A stretch of 40,539 nt of DNA from JACVRW01 sp035705985 (GCA_035705985.1 DASSVP010000089.1:1-40539), one strand, 5' to 3'. Shown: positions 16,136 through 23,602, numbered from the stretch's first letter. Translations and numbers: made by a program. Notes: generated from the sequence alone by a model not told the origin.

Positions 16136-17235
16136 TCGATGCCTGCGACCCGTGCCTCCGGCGCGCCTTCCTGATCGCTCACCTGGCGCCCCGGATCGCC
16201 GGCCTGCTCGGCCGCGGCGAACGCCGGGCGACGGGCCTGCTCGCGCTTCCCGAGCACGACCTGATCGCCGCGGCGGCCGGACGGAGGGTCGAGCAGGCGC
16301 TGGCCTTCCTCCAAGCCCTCGACGTGGACGCGGAGCGCGAACGGCTCGCCACGGGAGCGAACTCGGCGGTGTGCCCACACGCTGACGCCTACCCGCCGCT
16401 CCTGCGCGACCTCGCCGACCCGCCCGCGGTGCTGTTCCTCACCGGGCGTCCCGACGTGTTGGACCTGCTCCGCGACGAGCCGTCGGTGACGATCGTGGGC
16501 ACCCGCCGCGCCAGCCCGTACGGCACGGAGGTCGCATACGCGCTCGGCCGAGGGCTGGGCGCCGCGGGTGTCCCGGTGGTGAGCGGCCTGGCGCTCGGCA
16601 TCGACGGCACGGCGCACCGCGGCTGCCTCGACGGAGGCGGCGTGCCGGTCGCGGTGGTCGCCTCGGGGCCGGACGTCGTGTATCCGCGACGCCACCGCAG
16701 CCTCCACGAGCGCGTCTGCCGCGAGGGCGGCGTGCTGTCCGAGCTCCCTCCGGGCACCGAGCCGTTCCGCTGGAGCTTCCCGGCCCGCAACCGCATCATG
16801 GCCGGCCTGGCCCGGATGACGCTCGTGGTGGAGGCCGCTGACCCGAGCGGGAGCCTGATCACCGCGGAGTTCGCGAAGGACCTCGGCCGCTGCGTTGCGG
16901 CGGTGCCCGGCCGCGTGACGTCCACGGTCGCGCGCGGCACGAACAACCTGCTGAGGGACGGCGCCACGCCGATCAGCGGAACCGAGGACGTGCTCGACGA
17001 GCTGTTCGGGGTCGGCGCGCGCACCGTCGCCGACCCCGGCGCCCCGCCGAGCGGGCCGGGCGATCCGGCCCTTCGCTCAGTGCTCGCGGCTGCCGACGCC
17101 CACGACTCGGTGGAGGCGATCGCCGATGCCGCCGGCATGACGATCGCGCATACTCGCGCTGCGCTGGGCCGGCTGGAGCTCGACGGGCACCTGGTGCGCC
17201 GCGACCTCGGCGGGTGGGAACGAGTGGCCCGCTGA
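16132..17235 (+). CDS. dprA: DNA-processing protein DprA
   Basis: 367 residues. DprA binds single-stranded DNA and loads RecA. The Rossmann-like core shows VGTRRASPYG, SGLALGIDGTAHRG, FPARNRIMAGL and SGSLITAEFAKDLGR. A C-terminal winged-helix-like segment (about 300-367: SVEAIADAAGMTIAHTRAAL) is present. GTG 16132 overlaps the comM stop and its own TGA overlaps the yraN ATG (TGATG). The comM-dprA-yraN order is widespread in actinobacteria and other phyla and does not by itself show natural competence. Confidence 0.95.
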   Translation: MIDACDPCLRRAFLIAHLAPRIAGLLGRGERRATGLLALPEHDLIAAAAGRRVEQALAFLQALDVDAERERLATGANSAVCPHADAYPPLLRDLADPPAVLFLTGRPDVLDLLRDEPSVTIVGTRRASPYGTEVAYALGRGLGAAGVPVVSGLALGIDGTAHRGCLDGGGVPVAVVASGPDVVYPRRHRSLHERVCREGGVLSELPPGTEPFRWSFPARNRIMAGLARMTLVVEAADPSGSLITAEFAKDLGRCVAAVPGRVTSTVARGTNNLLRDGATPISGTEDVLDELFGVGARTVADPGAPPSGPGDPALRSVLAAADAHDSVEAIADAAGMTIAHTRAALGRLELDGHLVRRDLGGWERVAR

Positions 17236-17624
17236 TGGCCGGCGACCCGCGGCGCAGGCTCGGTGCTCGCGGCGAGGAGCTGGCCGCGAGGCAGCTCGAG
17301 GCGCGTGGGTTCGAGGTCGTCGAGCGCAACTTCCGGACTCGGTACGGCGAGCTCGACGTGGTCGCGAGAGACGAGCGCTTTCTCGTCTTCTGCGAGGTCA
17401 AGACGCGCGTGGTGCGCACGTCCGACGCCGCCGCCGCGCTCGGGCCGCTCGCCGCCATCGGGCGGAGCAAGCAGCGTCAGGTCAGGGCGATGGCGCGCGA
17501 GTGGCTGAGCGGGGGCGCGCTCGACGGCCCGCGCCCGCCGGAGATCCGCTTCGACGCGATCGGCGTCAGCTTCGACGCCCGCGGCCGGCTGCTCTCGCTC
17601 GAGCACATGGAGGGCGCGTTCTAG
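17235..17624 (+). CDS. YraN family (UPF0102) endonuclease-like protein
   Basis: 129 residues, small restriction-endonuclease-like fold. Seen: LGARGEELAARQLEARGFEVVERN, RTRYGELDVVARD and VFCEVKTR, giving the E-D-ExK arrangement of this nuclease fold. The biochemical role of the family is unsettled; its constant position beside dprA and rnhB suggests DNA metabolism. ATG 17235 overlaps the dprA stop by one base. About the usual length (115-130). Confidence 0.9.
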   Translation: MAGDPRRRLGARGEELAARQLEARGFEVVERNFRTRYGELDVVARDERFLVFCEVKTRVVRTSDAAAALGPLAAIGRSKQRQVRAMAREWLSGGALDGPRPPEIRFDAIGVSFDARGRLLSLEHMEGAF

Positions 17625-17625
17625 G

Positions 17626-17631
17626 TAGCTT
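17626..17631 (+). promoter_or_regulatory. -10 box TAGCTT of the FMN-binding protein gene
   Basis: Begins just after the yraN stop and ends 7 nt before ATG 17639. There is no ribosome binding site. Confidence 0.5.
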
Positions 17632-17638
17632 GGCGCGC

Positions 17639-18091
17639 ATGCCGGAGGCCGCGGCCCGCGCTCGCCGCATCATCGATTCCAACCAGTACCTCACGCTCGC
17701 CACCGCGGACGCGGACGGCCGGCCGTGGGCGTCGCCGGTGTGGTTCGCCCACCAGGATCACAAGCGCTTCATCTGGGTCTCGAAGCCGGACGCCCGCCAC
17801 TCGCGCAACCTCGCCGAGCGGCCGGAAATCGCACTCGTGGTGTTCGACTCGACGCTGGCCATCGGGACCGGAGACGCGCTGTATGCCGAGGCTGCCGCCG
17901 AGCAGCTCGACGGACCCGACGTGGCTGGCGCGATCGAGGTTTTCTCGCGGCGCTCGCTCGAGTGCGGCGGCCGCGCCTGGACGGCCGACGAGGTGGGCCG
18001 CGACGCGCTCCACAGGCTCTACCGGGCCACGGCCTCGGCACTCTTCATCCTCGGCGAGAACGACGAGCGAATCCCGGTCGATCTCGCCTAA
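17639..18091 (+). CDS. Pyridoxamine 5'-phosphate oxidase-like flavin/F420-binding protein
   Basis: 150 residues with a split-barrel flavin-binding fold: YLTLATADADGRPWASPVWF near the N-terminus (the classic PNPOx opening), FIWVSKPDARHSRNLAERPEIALVVFDS, then a helical insert and LFILGENDERIPVDL at the end. Such proteins use FMN or F420 for small redox reactions, or bind haem or flavin; the substrate is unknown. It starts only 14 nt after yraN but has its own -10 box. Its 3' end faces rnhB with a 6-nt gap. Confidence 0.82.
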   Translation: MPEAAARARRIIDSNQYLTLATADADGRPWASPVWFAHQDHKRFIWVSKPDARHSRNLAERPEIALVVFDSTLAIGTGDALYAEAAAEQLDGPDVAGAIEVFSRRSLECGGRAWTADEVGRDALHRLYRATASALFILGENDERIPVDLA

Positions 18092-18097
18092 CGGCCG

Positions 18098-18766
18098 TCA
18101 GCCCTCGAGGGCGAGCTGGGTGTAGGCGATCGACTGGAACGACATCCGGTGGAGCGGCGAGACGCCGTTGGCGGCGATCGCGGCTCGGTGCTCGGGCGTC
18201 GAGTATCCCACGTTCGTCTCGAAGTCCCAGCCGGGGTGGCGCTCCGCGGCGCGGCGCATGTAGCGGTCGCGGCTCACCTTCGCCAGCACCGAGGCGGCCG
18301 CTATCGCCGCGCTGCGGCAGTCGCCGTCGACCACCGCGCGCTGCTCGAACCCGAACTCCGGCACGTTGAAGCCGTCCACCAGGCAAACCGTGCCCGGCAG
18401 GGCGACGCCCAGGAGCGCGGTCCGCAGCGCCTCGAGGTTCGTCTTGTGCAAACCGCGTGAGTCGATCCCGCGCACGCAGCGCGACACGATCACCGACCGC
18501 GCCGCCGCCCGCATCACGCGCGGATACAGCTCCTCGCGCATCTCGGCGGTGTGCTGCTTCGAGTCGTTGAGCCGGGTGAGGGCCCGGCGGTCGGAGAGGG
18601 TCAGCCGCTCGAGGTCGAACAGGACGGCCGCCGCCACCAGCGGCCCGGCCAGCGAGCCGCGGCCGGCCTCGTCGGCCCCCGCGACATAGCGGCAACCAAG
18701 GTCACGGTCGAACGCGAACAGGCGCCGTCCGGTGCGTGGCCTTCCCTTCACGCCTCGATTCCCCAC
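18098..18766 (-). CDS. rnhB: Ribonuclease HII
   Basis: 222 residues. It removes RNA from RNA-DNA hybrids and single ribonucleotides. The active-site acids are visible: Asp32-Glu33 in AGADEAGRGSLAGPLVAAAV, Asp131 (CLVDGFN) and Asp149 in VVDGDCRSAAIAAASVLAKV; NVGYSTPEH is also conserved. The start is GTG 18766; a second GTG five codons later is an alternative. A TATGAT box lies 11 nt upstream inside a near-palindrome. It is separated from lepB by 58 nt, so it has its own promoter despite the same orientation. Confidence 0.95.
   Translation of the reverse strand: MGNRGVKGRPRTGRRLFAFDRDLGCRYVAGADEAGRGSLAGPLVAAAVLFDLERLTLSDRRALTRLNDSKQHTAEMREELYPRVMRAAARSVIVSRCVRGIDSRGLHKTNLEALRTALLGVALPGTVCLVDGFNVPEFGFEQRAVVDGDCRSAAIAAASVLAKVSRDRYMRRAAERHPGWDFETNVGYSTPEHRAAIAANGVSPLHRMSFQSIAYTQLALEG
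18101..18112. repeat. 12-bp perfect palindrome at the convergent rnhB junction
   Basis: GCCCTCGAGGGC lies in the last rnhB codons, 10 nt past the stop of the convergent PNPOx-like gene. It could form a hairpin in either transcript, but no T-tract is present on either side. Confidence 0.4.
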
Positions 18767-18774
18767 GGTCGGCG

Positions 18775-18790
18775 CCGATCATATGGTCGG
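18775..18790. promoter_or_regulatory. Near-palindrome overlapping the rnhB -10 box
   Basis: CCGATCATATGGTCGG is a 16-bp inverted repeat with one mismatch, centred on CATATG. The minus-strand TATGAT (18778-18783), 11 nt before the rnhB GTG, lies inside it, so it could be an operator or simply a symmetric promoter core. Confidence 0.45.
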
Positions 18791-18824
18791 CCACGGCGGA
18801 AAAGCCCAGGCGGGGACACGCTTC

Positions 18825-19430
18825 CTAGAGTAAGCCGATTCGCCCCGGCGGCCAATAGGTCATGAACGCCTTCCCGATGATCCAGTCCTGCGGGACGGGG
18901 CCCCACACCCGGCTGTCGGCCGACGAGCCGCGGTTGTCGCCGATCATGTAGTAGTGATCCTTCGGGATCGTGATCTCGCGCGGCAGGTTGCAGGTGGGGC
19001 ACTGGGGGTCGAGCCGCGCGAACGGCTCGTCCTGGCGCTTGCCGTCGATGTAGACCGAGCCCTCGAGCACCTTCAGGCGATCGCCCGGCACTCCCACAAC
19101 CCGCTTGATGAAGTTCGTGTCCGATTGCTCCGGCGTTCCCTTGGGACACGGCTGGTCGCGGGGATGCTCGACCCCGCACGTCACCGGCTCGCCCTCGGGC
19201 GGCTTGAAGACCACGATGTCGCCGCGGTCAGGCTCCCCGAACCTGAAGCTCACGCGGTCCACCAGCACGCGCTGGCCGATCTGAAGCGTCGGGACCATCG
19301 ACTCGCTCGGGATCCGGAACGGCTTGACGAGGAAGGCCTGGATGCCGAGCGCGAGCCCGAGCGCCACCGCGACGATCATCACCAGCTCGACGAACGAGTT
19401 ATGGCCCTTCTTCGGAGTGCTCTTGGCCAC
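18825..19430 (-). CDS. lepB: Signal peptidase I
   Basis: 201 residues from GTG 19430. One N-terminal membrane helix (about 13-34, FVELVMIVAVALGLALGIQAF) then an extracytoplasmic catalytic domain: nucleophile Ser44 (PSESMVPTL), general base Lys109 (FIKRVVGVPGD) and box E GDNRGSSADSR. It cleaves secretory signal peptides. An ATG at 19511 would add a basic 27-residue tail but overlaps the end of rplS by 53 nt and uses AGA/AGG codons unlike the rest, so I prefer the GTG. Four Cys (85, 95 and the QCPTC pair) sit in an insertion and might bind metal or form disulfides. Follows rplS by 28 nt. Confidence 0.92.
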   Translation of the reverse strand: MAKSTPKKGHNSFVELVMIVAVALGLALGIQAFLVKPFRIPSESMVPTLQIGQRVLVDRVSFRFGEPDRGDIVVFKPPEGEPVTCGVEHPRDQPCPKGTPEQSDTNFIKRVVGVPGDRLKVLEGSVYIDGKRQDEPFARLDPQCPTCNLPREITIPKDHYYMIGDNRGSSADSRVWGPVPQDWIIGKAFMTYWPPGRIGLL

Positions 19431-19458
19431 CGGTTCCGTCCCGCGCGCCGGGCGCTGC

Positions 19459-20007
19459 CTAGCCCGTCTGGTCTTCGCCGCGCTGCTCGGCAGGCTCTTC
19501 CGCCGGCTCATCGCCCGCGGCCTCGGAATCGGGCGTTGGCGGCTCCTCGGCGGCAGCGGTCTCCTCCGCCAGCTCCTCCTCGCCCGGGCGCGGCGCGTCG
19601 TCCGGCGGCATCGCGCCCTCCTCGACCAGGCCGGGCTCGATGACCTCCTCGGCCCCTGTCCAGCGCCGCTCGCGGACGCGCGAGGCGCGGCCCACGCGCT
19701 CGCGGAGGTAGTAGAGCTTGGCGCGGCGAACGTCGCCGCGCGCGGCGATCTCGATGCGCTCGATCTTGGGCGAGTGCAACGGGAACGTCCGCTCCACGCC
19801 CACGCCGAACGACTGCTTGCGGACCGTGAAGGTCTCGCGCACGCCGTTGCCCTGGCGCTTGATCACGATGCCCTCGAACACCTGCGTGCGGCGGCGCGTG
19901 CCCTCCACCACCTGGAAGTGCACACGCACGCGGTCGCCCGCCTGGAAGGAGGGGACACGGCGCAGCTGTGCGCGCTCGATGCTGTCGATGACGCCGGACA
20001 TGGACAC
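19459..20007 (-). CDS. rplS: Ribosomal protein L19 with acidic C-terminal extension
   Basis: 182 residues from GTG 20007 (or 180 from ATG 20001), against about 115 for ordinary L19. Residues 1-120 are clear L19: SFQAGDRVRVHFQVVEGTRRR, RTQVFEGIVIKRQGNGVRETFTVRK, VERTFPLHSPKIERIEI, RRAKLYYLRERVGRASR. The last 60 residues are disordered-looking and very acidic (GEEELAEETAAAEEPPTP). No Shine-Dalgarno sequence is present; instead an intrinsic terminator ends right at the start codon. The gene lies 102 nt downstream of trmD and upstream of lepB. Confidence 0.95.
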   Translation of the reverse strand: MSMSGVIDSIERAQLRRVPSFQAGDRVRVHFQVVEGTRRRTQVFEGIVIKRQGNGVRETFTVRKQSFGVGVERTFPLHSPKIERIEIAARGDVRRAKLYYLRERVGRASRVRERRWTGAEEVIEPGLVEEGAMPPDDAPRPGEEELAEETAAAEEPPTPDSEAAGDEPAEEPAEQRGEDQTG

Positions 20008-20034
20008 AAAAAACGCGACCGTGGGGCCGTCGCG
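20008..20034 (-). terminator. Intrinsic terminator / attenuator immediately before rplS
   Basis: On the minus strand CGCGAC (20034-20029), a 9-nt loop, GTCGCG (20019-20014) and then TTTTTT (20013-20008), with the rplS GTG at 20007. A wobble pair extends the stem by one. This is the only clear hairpin-plus-T-tract in the window. It could end trmD transcription or attenuate rplS. Confidence 0.7.
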
Positions 20035-20046
20035 CGTGGATCGGCA

Positions 20047-20052
20047 ATGGTA
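20047..20052 (-). promoter_or_regulatory. Putative -10 box TACCAT upstream of rplS
   Basis: Minus strand. A transcript would start near 20040, just before the terminator hairpin, with a leader of about 40 nt. Confidence 0.4.
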
Positions 20053-20109
20053 GCGAAGGAGTACTGGCCTGCCGGGCGCAGGCCGCGGGCGGTGCCGCGG
20101 CGCAGCGAT

Positions 20110-20772
20110 CTACTTCCGGCGCCGCCTGTTGCTCTCCTCGCGCCGCCACTGCCGAATCCGGGCATGATCGCCGGAAAGAAGGACGTCCGGCACCTCGTGC
20201 CCGCGCCAATCGAACGGACGCGTGTAGTGCGGGTACTCGGGCGCGCCCTCGAGCGCCTCGCTGAAGGACTCCTCGACGGCGCTGTCCTCGTGCCCGAGCG
20301 CCCCCGGGAGCTTCCTGATCACGGCGTCCGCGACCACCATCGCCGCCAGCTCGCCGCCGGACAGGACGTACGGCCCGATCGAGACCACGTCGGTGGCGAG
20401 GTGCTCGTTCACCCGCTCGTCGAACCCCTCGTAGCGGCCGGACAGGAGCGTCAGCTCGGGCTCGCCGGCGAGCTCGCGCGCCAGCGCGTCGTCGAACTGG
20501 CGCCCTCCGGGCGACAGCGCGACGGTCCGGTGCGGCGGTGGCGCCTCGCCGTAGCGCGCCTCGAGCGCCGCCTCCACCACGTCCACGCGGAGCACCATCC
20601 CCGCGCCGCCGCCGTAGGGCGTGTCGTCCACCTGGCCGGCCTTCAGAGGCGTGGTCGCGCGCAGGTCCACGGGATTCAGCTCGTGCTCGAGGCCGAGCGC
20701 GTTTCTCACGTGCCGCTGGGTGCTGAACCAGTCGAACCAGCCCGGGAAGAGCGTAAAGACGTCGATCCTCAT
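20110..20772 (-). CDS. trmD: tRNA (guanine-N1-)-methyltransferase TrmD
   Basis: 220 residues from ATG 20772 (MRIDVFTLFPGWFDWF), somewhat shorter than the roughly 250 of E. coli. SPOUT-fold enzyme making m1G37 in tRNA. Seen: DDTPYGGGAGMVLR, LLSGRYEGFDERV and SIGPYVLSGGELAAMVVADA (the trefoil knot and SAM site), then DYPHYTRP-like EYPHYTRPFDWRGHEVPDVLLSGDH. The ATG overlaps the rimM stop (ATGA), so the two are coupled. The C-terminus stops soon after RIRQWRREESNRRRRK, a basic tail. Confidence 0.95.
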   Translation of the reverse strand: MRIDVFTLFPGWFDWFSTQRHVRNALGLEHELNPVDLRATTPLKAGQVDDTPYGGGAGMVLRVDVVEAALEARYGEAPPPHRTVALSPGGRQFDDALARELAGEPELTLLSGRYEGFDERVNEHLATDVVSIGPYVLSGGELAAMVVADAVIRKLPGALGHEDSAVEESFSEALEGAPEYPHYTRPFDWRGHEVPDVLLSGDHARIRQWRREESNRRRRK

Positions 20773-21200
20773 CCGAGGAAGTCGCGGTTCACGTGGATCT
20801 GGCCCGCCTCGAGGTCGATCCGCTCGATCGCGTCGGACACCAGAGGCACGAGCGAGCCGTCCTCGAGCTCCAGCACGGTGCACGAGGGAGCGTCCACGAG
20901 GCGCGCGACACGACCCATGCCCGGCACCTCGAGGCCCTCGAGATCCGACGCGAGCCACTCGCCCTCCTCGAGCCGGTCCTCCACGAGCATGACCTCCCCT
21001 CGCAGAGGGCGGGGGTCCTCGATCCCGGCGAGCTGGATCAGCGGCCGCTCGTCGGTCCCCGCTCTGCGGGCGATCTGGTGCGAGCCGCCGGCGATGGTGA
21101 GCGTCAAACCCTCGGGCAACGCGTGCTGGGGCCGCTCGACGTAGAAGCTCCCGTCCAGGCCGTGCGGCTTCCCCACGCGGCCGGCGGTCACGAGCGTCAA
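20769..21200 (-). CDS. rimM: Ribosome maturation factor RimM
   Basis: 143 residues, shorter than the common 165-175. The N-terminal RimM domain opens with AGRVGKPHGLDGSFYVERP and is followed by a PRC barrel (about 80-143: LEGLEVPGMGRVARLVDAPS, VPLVSDAIERIDLEAGQIHV). It assists 30S maturation through S19. The start is TTG 21200, overlapping the khpA stop as TTGA; GTG 21191 (VTAGRVGKP) is an equally good alternative. Lies between khpA and trmD, the usual order. Confidence 0.92.
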   Translation of the reverse strand: MTLVTAGRVGKPHGLDGSFYVERPQHALPEGLTLTIAGGSHQIARRAGTDERPLIQLAGIEDPRPLRGEVMLVEDRLEEGEWLASDLEGLEVPGMGRVARLVDAPSCTVLELEDGSLVPLVSDAIERIDLEAGQIHVNRDFLG

Positions 21201-21430
21201 TCGACGACGTCGACGAGTACCCGCTGTCCGTCGCGGACGGCGGCGGCCTTCACGACCGTGCGCAGCGCGGCGACCGTGCGCCCGCCGCGGCCGATGACCT
21301 TGCCCGCCTCGTCGTCGGCCACCGACAGCTCGAGGACGATCGTGCCGTCGTCCTCCTCGAACGACTCCACGCTCACCTCGTCCGGGCGGTCGACGAGCGA
21401 CCGGGCGAGGTACTCGAGGAGGTCCTCCAC
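21197..21430 (-). CDS. khpA: KH-domain RNA-binding protein KhpA
   Basis: 77 residues forming one type-II KH domain with the RNA-contacting loop GKVIGRGGRT at about 43-52. KhpA, usually with KhpB, binds many RNAs and affects division and elongation in Gram-positive bacteria. GTG 21430 overlaps the last base of the rpsP stop, and its own stop overlaps rimM. The rpsP-khpA-rimM-trmD order is the standard one. Confidence 0.93.
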   Translation of the reverse strand: MEDLLEYLARSLVDRPDEVSVESFEEDDGTIVLELSVADDEAGKVIGRGGRTVAALRTVVKAAAVRDGQRVLVDVVD

Positions 21431-21741
21431 TACTCCGAGGCGGACGCCGGCTCGGGCTCCGGCTGCGCGGCCGGCTCCGGCTCCGCGGCCGGCTCGGGCG
21501 CGCTCTTCGAGTGCGCCTTCACGAGCTGCTTCACCGTGTTGGTGGGCTGGGCGCCGCGGGCGAGCCAGTGCTGGAGGCGCTCCTCGTCGATCACGATCGT
21601 CGAGGGCTCCGTCTGCGGGTTGTAGTGCCCGATCGTCTCGATGAAGCGCCCATCACGGGGCGAGCGCTGGTCGGAGACGACCACGCGCCAGATCGGGTTC
21701 TTCTTGCTCCCCACGCGGGTGAGGCGGACTCGTACGGACAT
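21430..21741 (-). CDS. rpsP: Ribosomal protein S16
   Basis: 103 residues. The S16 core is residues 1-78 (VRVRLTRVGSKKNPIWRVVV, RDGRFIETIGHYNPQ, RLQHWLARGAQPTNTVKQLV). The last 25 residues are a low-complexity Pro-Glu-Ala tail (PEPAAEPEPAAQPEPEPASASE), an add-on seen in several actinobacteria. First gene of the rpsP-khpA-rimM-trmD operon. GC-TAGCCT lies 12 nt before the ATG, with CCCTCGTCGCTT in between and no Shine-Dalgarno. Confidence 0.96.
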   Translation of the reverse strand: MSVRVRLTRVGSKKNPIWRVVVSDQRSPRDGRFIETIGHYNPQTEPSTIVIDEERLQHWLARGAQPTNTVKQLVKAHSKSAPEPAAEPEPAAQPEPEPASASE

Positions 21742-21753
21742 AAGCGACGAGGG

Positions 21754-21759
21754 AGGCTA
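21754..21759 (-). promoter_or_regulatory. -10 box TAGCCT of the rpsP operon
   Basis: Minus strand, preceded by GC; the spacer to ATG 21741 is 12 nt, so the leader would be about 5 nt. Confidence 0.5.
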
Positions 21760-21798
21760 GCGGAAGCAGCGCGCCGTGCCCGCTGCGCACCGATGCTC

Positions 21799-23127
21799 TT
21801 AGCGTCCGCCGGCGAGCTGTTGCAGCGAGGGCATCTTGCCGCGCGAGATCTGCTTCATGACCTTCTTCATCTGGCCGAACTGCTTCACGAGCTGCGAGAC
21901 CGCCTGGACCGAGGTGCCCGACCCGCGCGCGATGCGGCGGCGGCGCGAGCCGTCGATGATCTTCGGGTTGGCCCGCTCCTCGGGCGTCATCGACCGAATG
22001 ATCGCCTCGAGCCGGTCGAGCTCCTTCTCGTCCACGTTCAGCGAGCCGAGCTGCGACCCCACGCCGGGCATCATCTTCAGCAGCGAGCCGAGCGGGCCCA
22101 TGCTGCGCACCTGCTGCATCTGCTCGAGGAAGTCGTCGAGCGTGAACTGCTCCTTGCGGATCTTCTTCTCGAGCTCCGCGGCCTGGCGCTCGTCCATCTG
22201 GCGCTCGGCCTTCTCGACGAGCGTCATCACGTCGCCCATGCCCAGGATCCGCTGGGCCATCCGGTCCGGGTGGAAGCGCTCGAAGTCGCCCAGCTTCTCG
22301 CCGGTGGAGGCGTAGAGGATCGGCTTGCCCGTCACGGCCTTGACGGACAGCGCCGCGCCGCCGCGCGAGTCGCCGTCGAGCTTCGAGAGGATCACGCCGT
22401 CGAAGTTGGCCGTCTCGGCGAACTGCTCCGCGACGTTCACGGCGTCCTGTCCGGTCATCGCGTCGACCACGAGCAGCACGTTGTGCGGCTTCGTGCGCTT
22501 CTTGATGTCGGCGAGCTCCTTCATGAGCTCCTCGTCGATGTGGAGCCGGCCGCTGGTGTCGATGATCAAAGCGTCGCGGCGGTCCTGCTTCGCCTGATCG
22601 AGCGCCCACTCGGCGATGTCCACGGGGTCGCGGCCCGTGCCCTGCTCGTACACGTGCGCCCCGGCCTGGCCCCCGACCTTGACCAGCTGGTCGACGGCGG
22701 CCGGGCGGTAGACGTCGCAGGCCGCCACGCCGACGTCCATGCCCTGCTCCTCGCGCAGGTGGCGGGCAAGCTTCCCGACGGCGGTCGTCTTGCCCGATCC
22801 CTGCAGGCCGGCCATGAGGATCACGGTGGGCCCGGGCCGCGCCAGGGCGAGGTCGCGCCCGCTCCCACCCATCAGGGAGGTGAGCTCGTCGTTCACGATC
22901 TTCACGACCTGCTGGCCCGGGTTGAGCGAGCTCAGGACGTCCTGCCCGAGTGCCCGCTCCTTGACCGCCTGCGTGAACTGCTTGACCACCTTGAAGTTGA
23001 CGTCCGCCTCCAGGAGCGCCAGGCGCACCTGGCGCATCGCCTGGTTGACGTCGTCCTCGGTCAGCTTCCCGCGCGAGCGGACGTCGTCGAGGGCAGCCTG
23101 AAGCCGATCGGAAAGGGCATCGAACAC
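21799..23127 (-). CDS. ffh: Signal recognition particle GTPase Ffh
   Basis: 442 residues. The NG domain (1-295) has the P-loop GLQGSGKTT (107-115), DVYRPAAVDQL, IDTSGRLHID, and SKLDGDSRGG; the Met-rich M domain (about 320-442: DFLEQMQQVRSMGPLGSLLKMMPG, GSGTSVQAVSQLVKQFGQMKKVMKQI) binds 4.5S RNA and signal sequences. With FtsY, also in this window, it targets nascent membrane and secreted proteins. The GTG start at 23127 has GC-TAGCCT exactly 7 nt upstream. Followed by rpsP after 57 nt. Confidence 0.97.
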   Translation of the reverse strand: MFDALSDRLQAALDDVRSRGKLTEDDVNQAMRQVRLALLEADVNFKVVKQFTQAVKERALGQDVLSSLNPGQQVVKIVNDELTSLMGGSGRDLALARPGPTVILMAGLQGSGKTTAVGKLARHLREEQGMDVGVAACDVYRPAAVDQLVKVGGQAGAHVYEQGTGRDPVDIAEWALDQAKQDRRDALIIDTSGRLHIDEELMKELADIKKRTKPHNVLLVVDAMTGQDAVNVAEQFAETANFDGVILSKLDGDSRGGAALSVKAVTGKPILYASTGEKLGDFERFHPDRMAQRILGMGDVMTLVEKAERQMDERQAAELEKKIRKEQFTLDDFLEQMQQVRSMGPLGSLLKMMPGVGSQLGSLNVDEKELDRLEAIIRSMTPEERANPKIIDGSRRRRIARGSGTSVQAVSQLVKQFGQMKKVMKQISRGKMPSLQQLAGGR

Positions 23128-23134
23128 TCATGAG

Positions 23135-23140
23135 AGGCTA
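23135..23140 (-). promoter_or_regulatory. -10 box TAGCCT of ffh
   Basis: Minus strand, spacer of 7 nt to GTG 23127, within the palindrome GGCTAGCC. Consistent with a leaderless ffh mRNA. Confidence 0.6.
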
Positions 23141-23146
23141 GCCGCC

Positions 23147-23602
23147 GTGAATAAGCGGCGCTGGTCGACGTTCCTCTCGGCAAAGGTGTTCAACCGGCTG
23201 GTGAAGGCGGCCGTCCGGCTGGACCTGCCCACCCCGAGCGTCGTGATCCTCGAGACCACCGGCCGCCGCAGCGGCGAGCCGCGCCGCGTGCCGGTCACGC
23301 GGCTGATCGAGGGCGACACGCTCTGGATCGTGACCGAGCACGGCCGGCGCGCCGCCTACGTCCGCAACATCGAGGCAGACCCGAACGTGCGCGTGCGCGT
23401 CGGGCGCCGGTGGCGAGCCGGCACCGCGAGGATCCTGGAGGGCGACGACTGGCGCGCGCGTCAGCGCCGGGGGCGGAACAAGCTGAACTCGGCCATGGTC
23501 CGCGCGATGGGAACCGAGCACCTCACGGTGCGGGTGGACCTGGATCCACCCGGCGGTCCTGTCCCGGGAGCGCGGAGCCGAGCTGGTCGAGCGCCTTCGT
23601 GA
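23147..23602 (+). CDS. Deazaflavin (F420)-dependent nitroreductase family protein
   Basis: 151 residues. Matches the DDN/Rv3547-like split-barrel family: VFNRLVKAAVRLDLP, SVVILETTGRRSGEPRRVPVTRL, LWIVTEHGRRAAYVRNIEADPNVRVRVGRRWRAGTARIL and the end HLTVRVDLDP. Members bind F420H2 and reduce quinones or nitro compounds. The family normally ends near VRVDLDP; here about 20 extra residues overlap the 3' end of the convergent SPFH gene by 80 nt. Start GTG 23147 is 19 nt from the divergent ffh GTG; no clear ribosome binding site, so the exact start is uncertain. Confidence 0.85.
   Translation: MNKRRWSTFLSAKVFNRLVKAAVRLDLPTPSVVILETTGRRSGEPRRVPVTRLIEGDTLWIVTEHGRRAAYVRNIEADPNVRVRVGRRWRAGTARILEGDDWRARQRRGRNKLNSAMVRAMGTEHLTVRVDLDPPGGPVPGARSRAGRAPS

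Noticed and set aside
19431..19511. Longer LepB start at ATG 19511
   Set aside because: It would overlap rplS by 53 nt and use AGA and AGG codons not typical of the genes here; not excluded outright.
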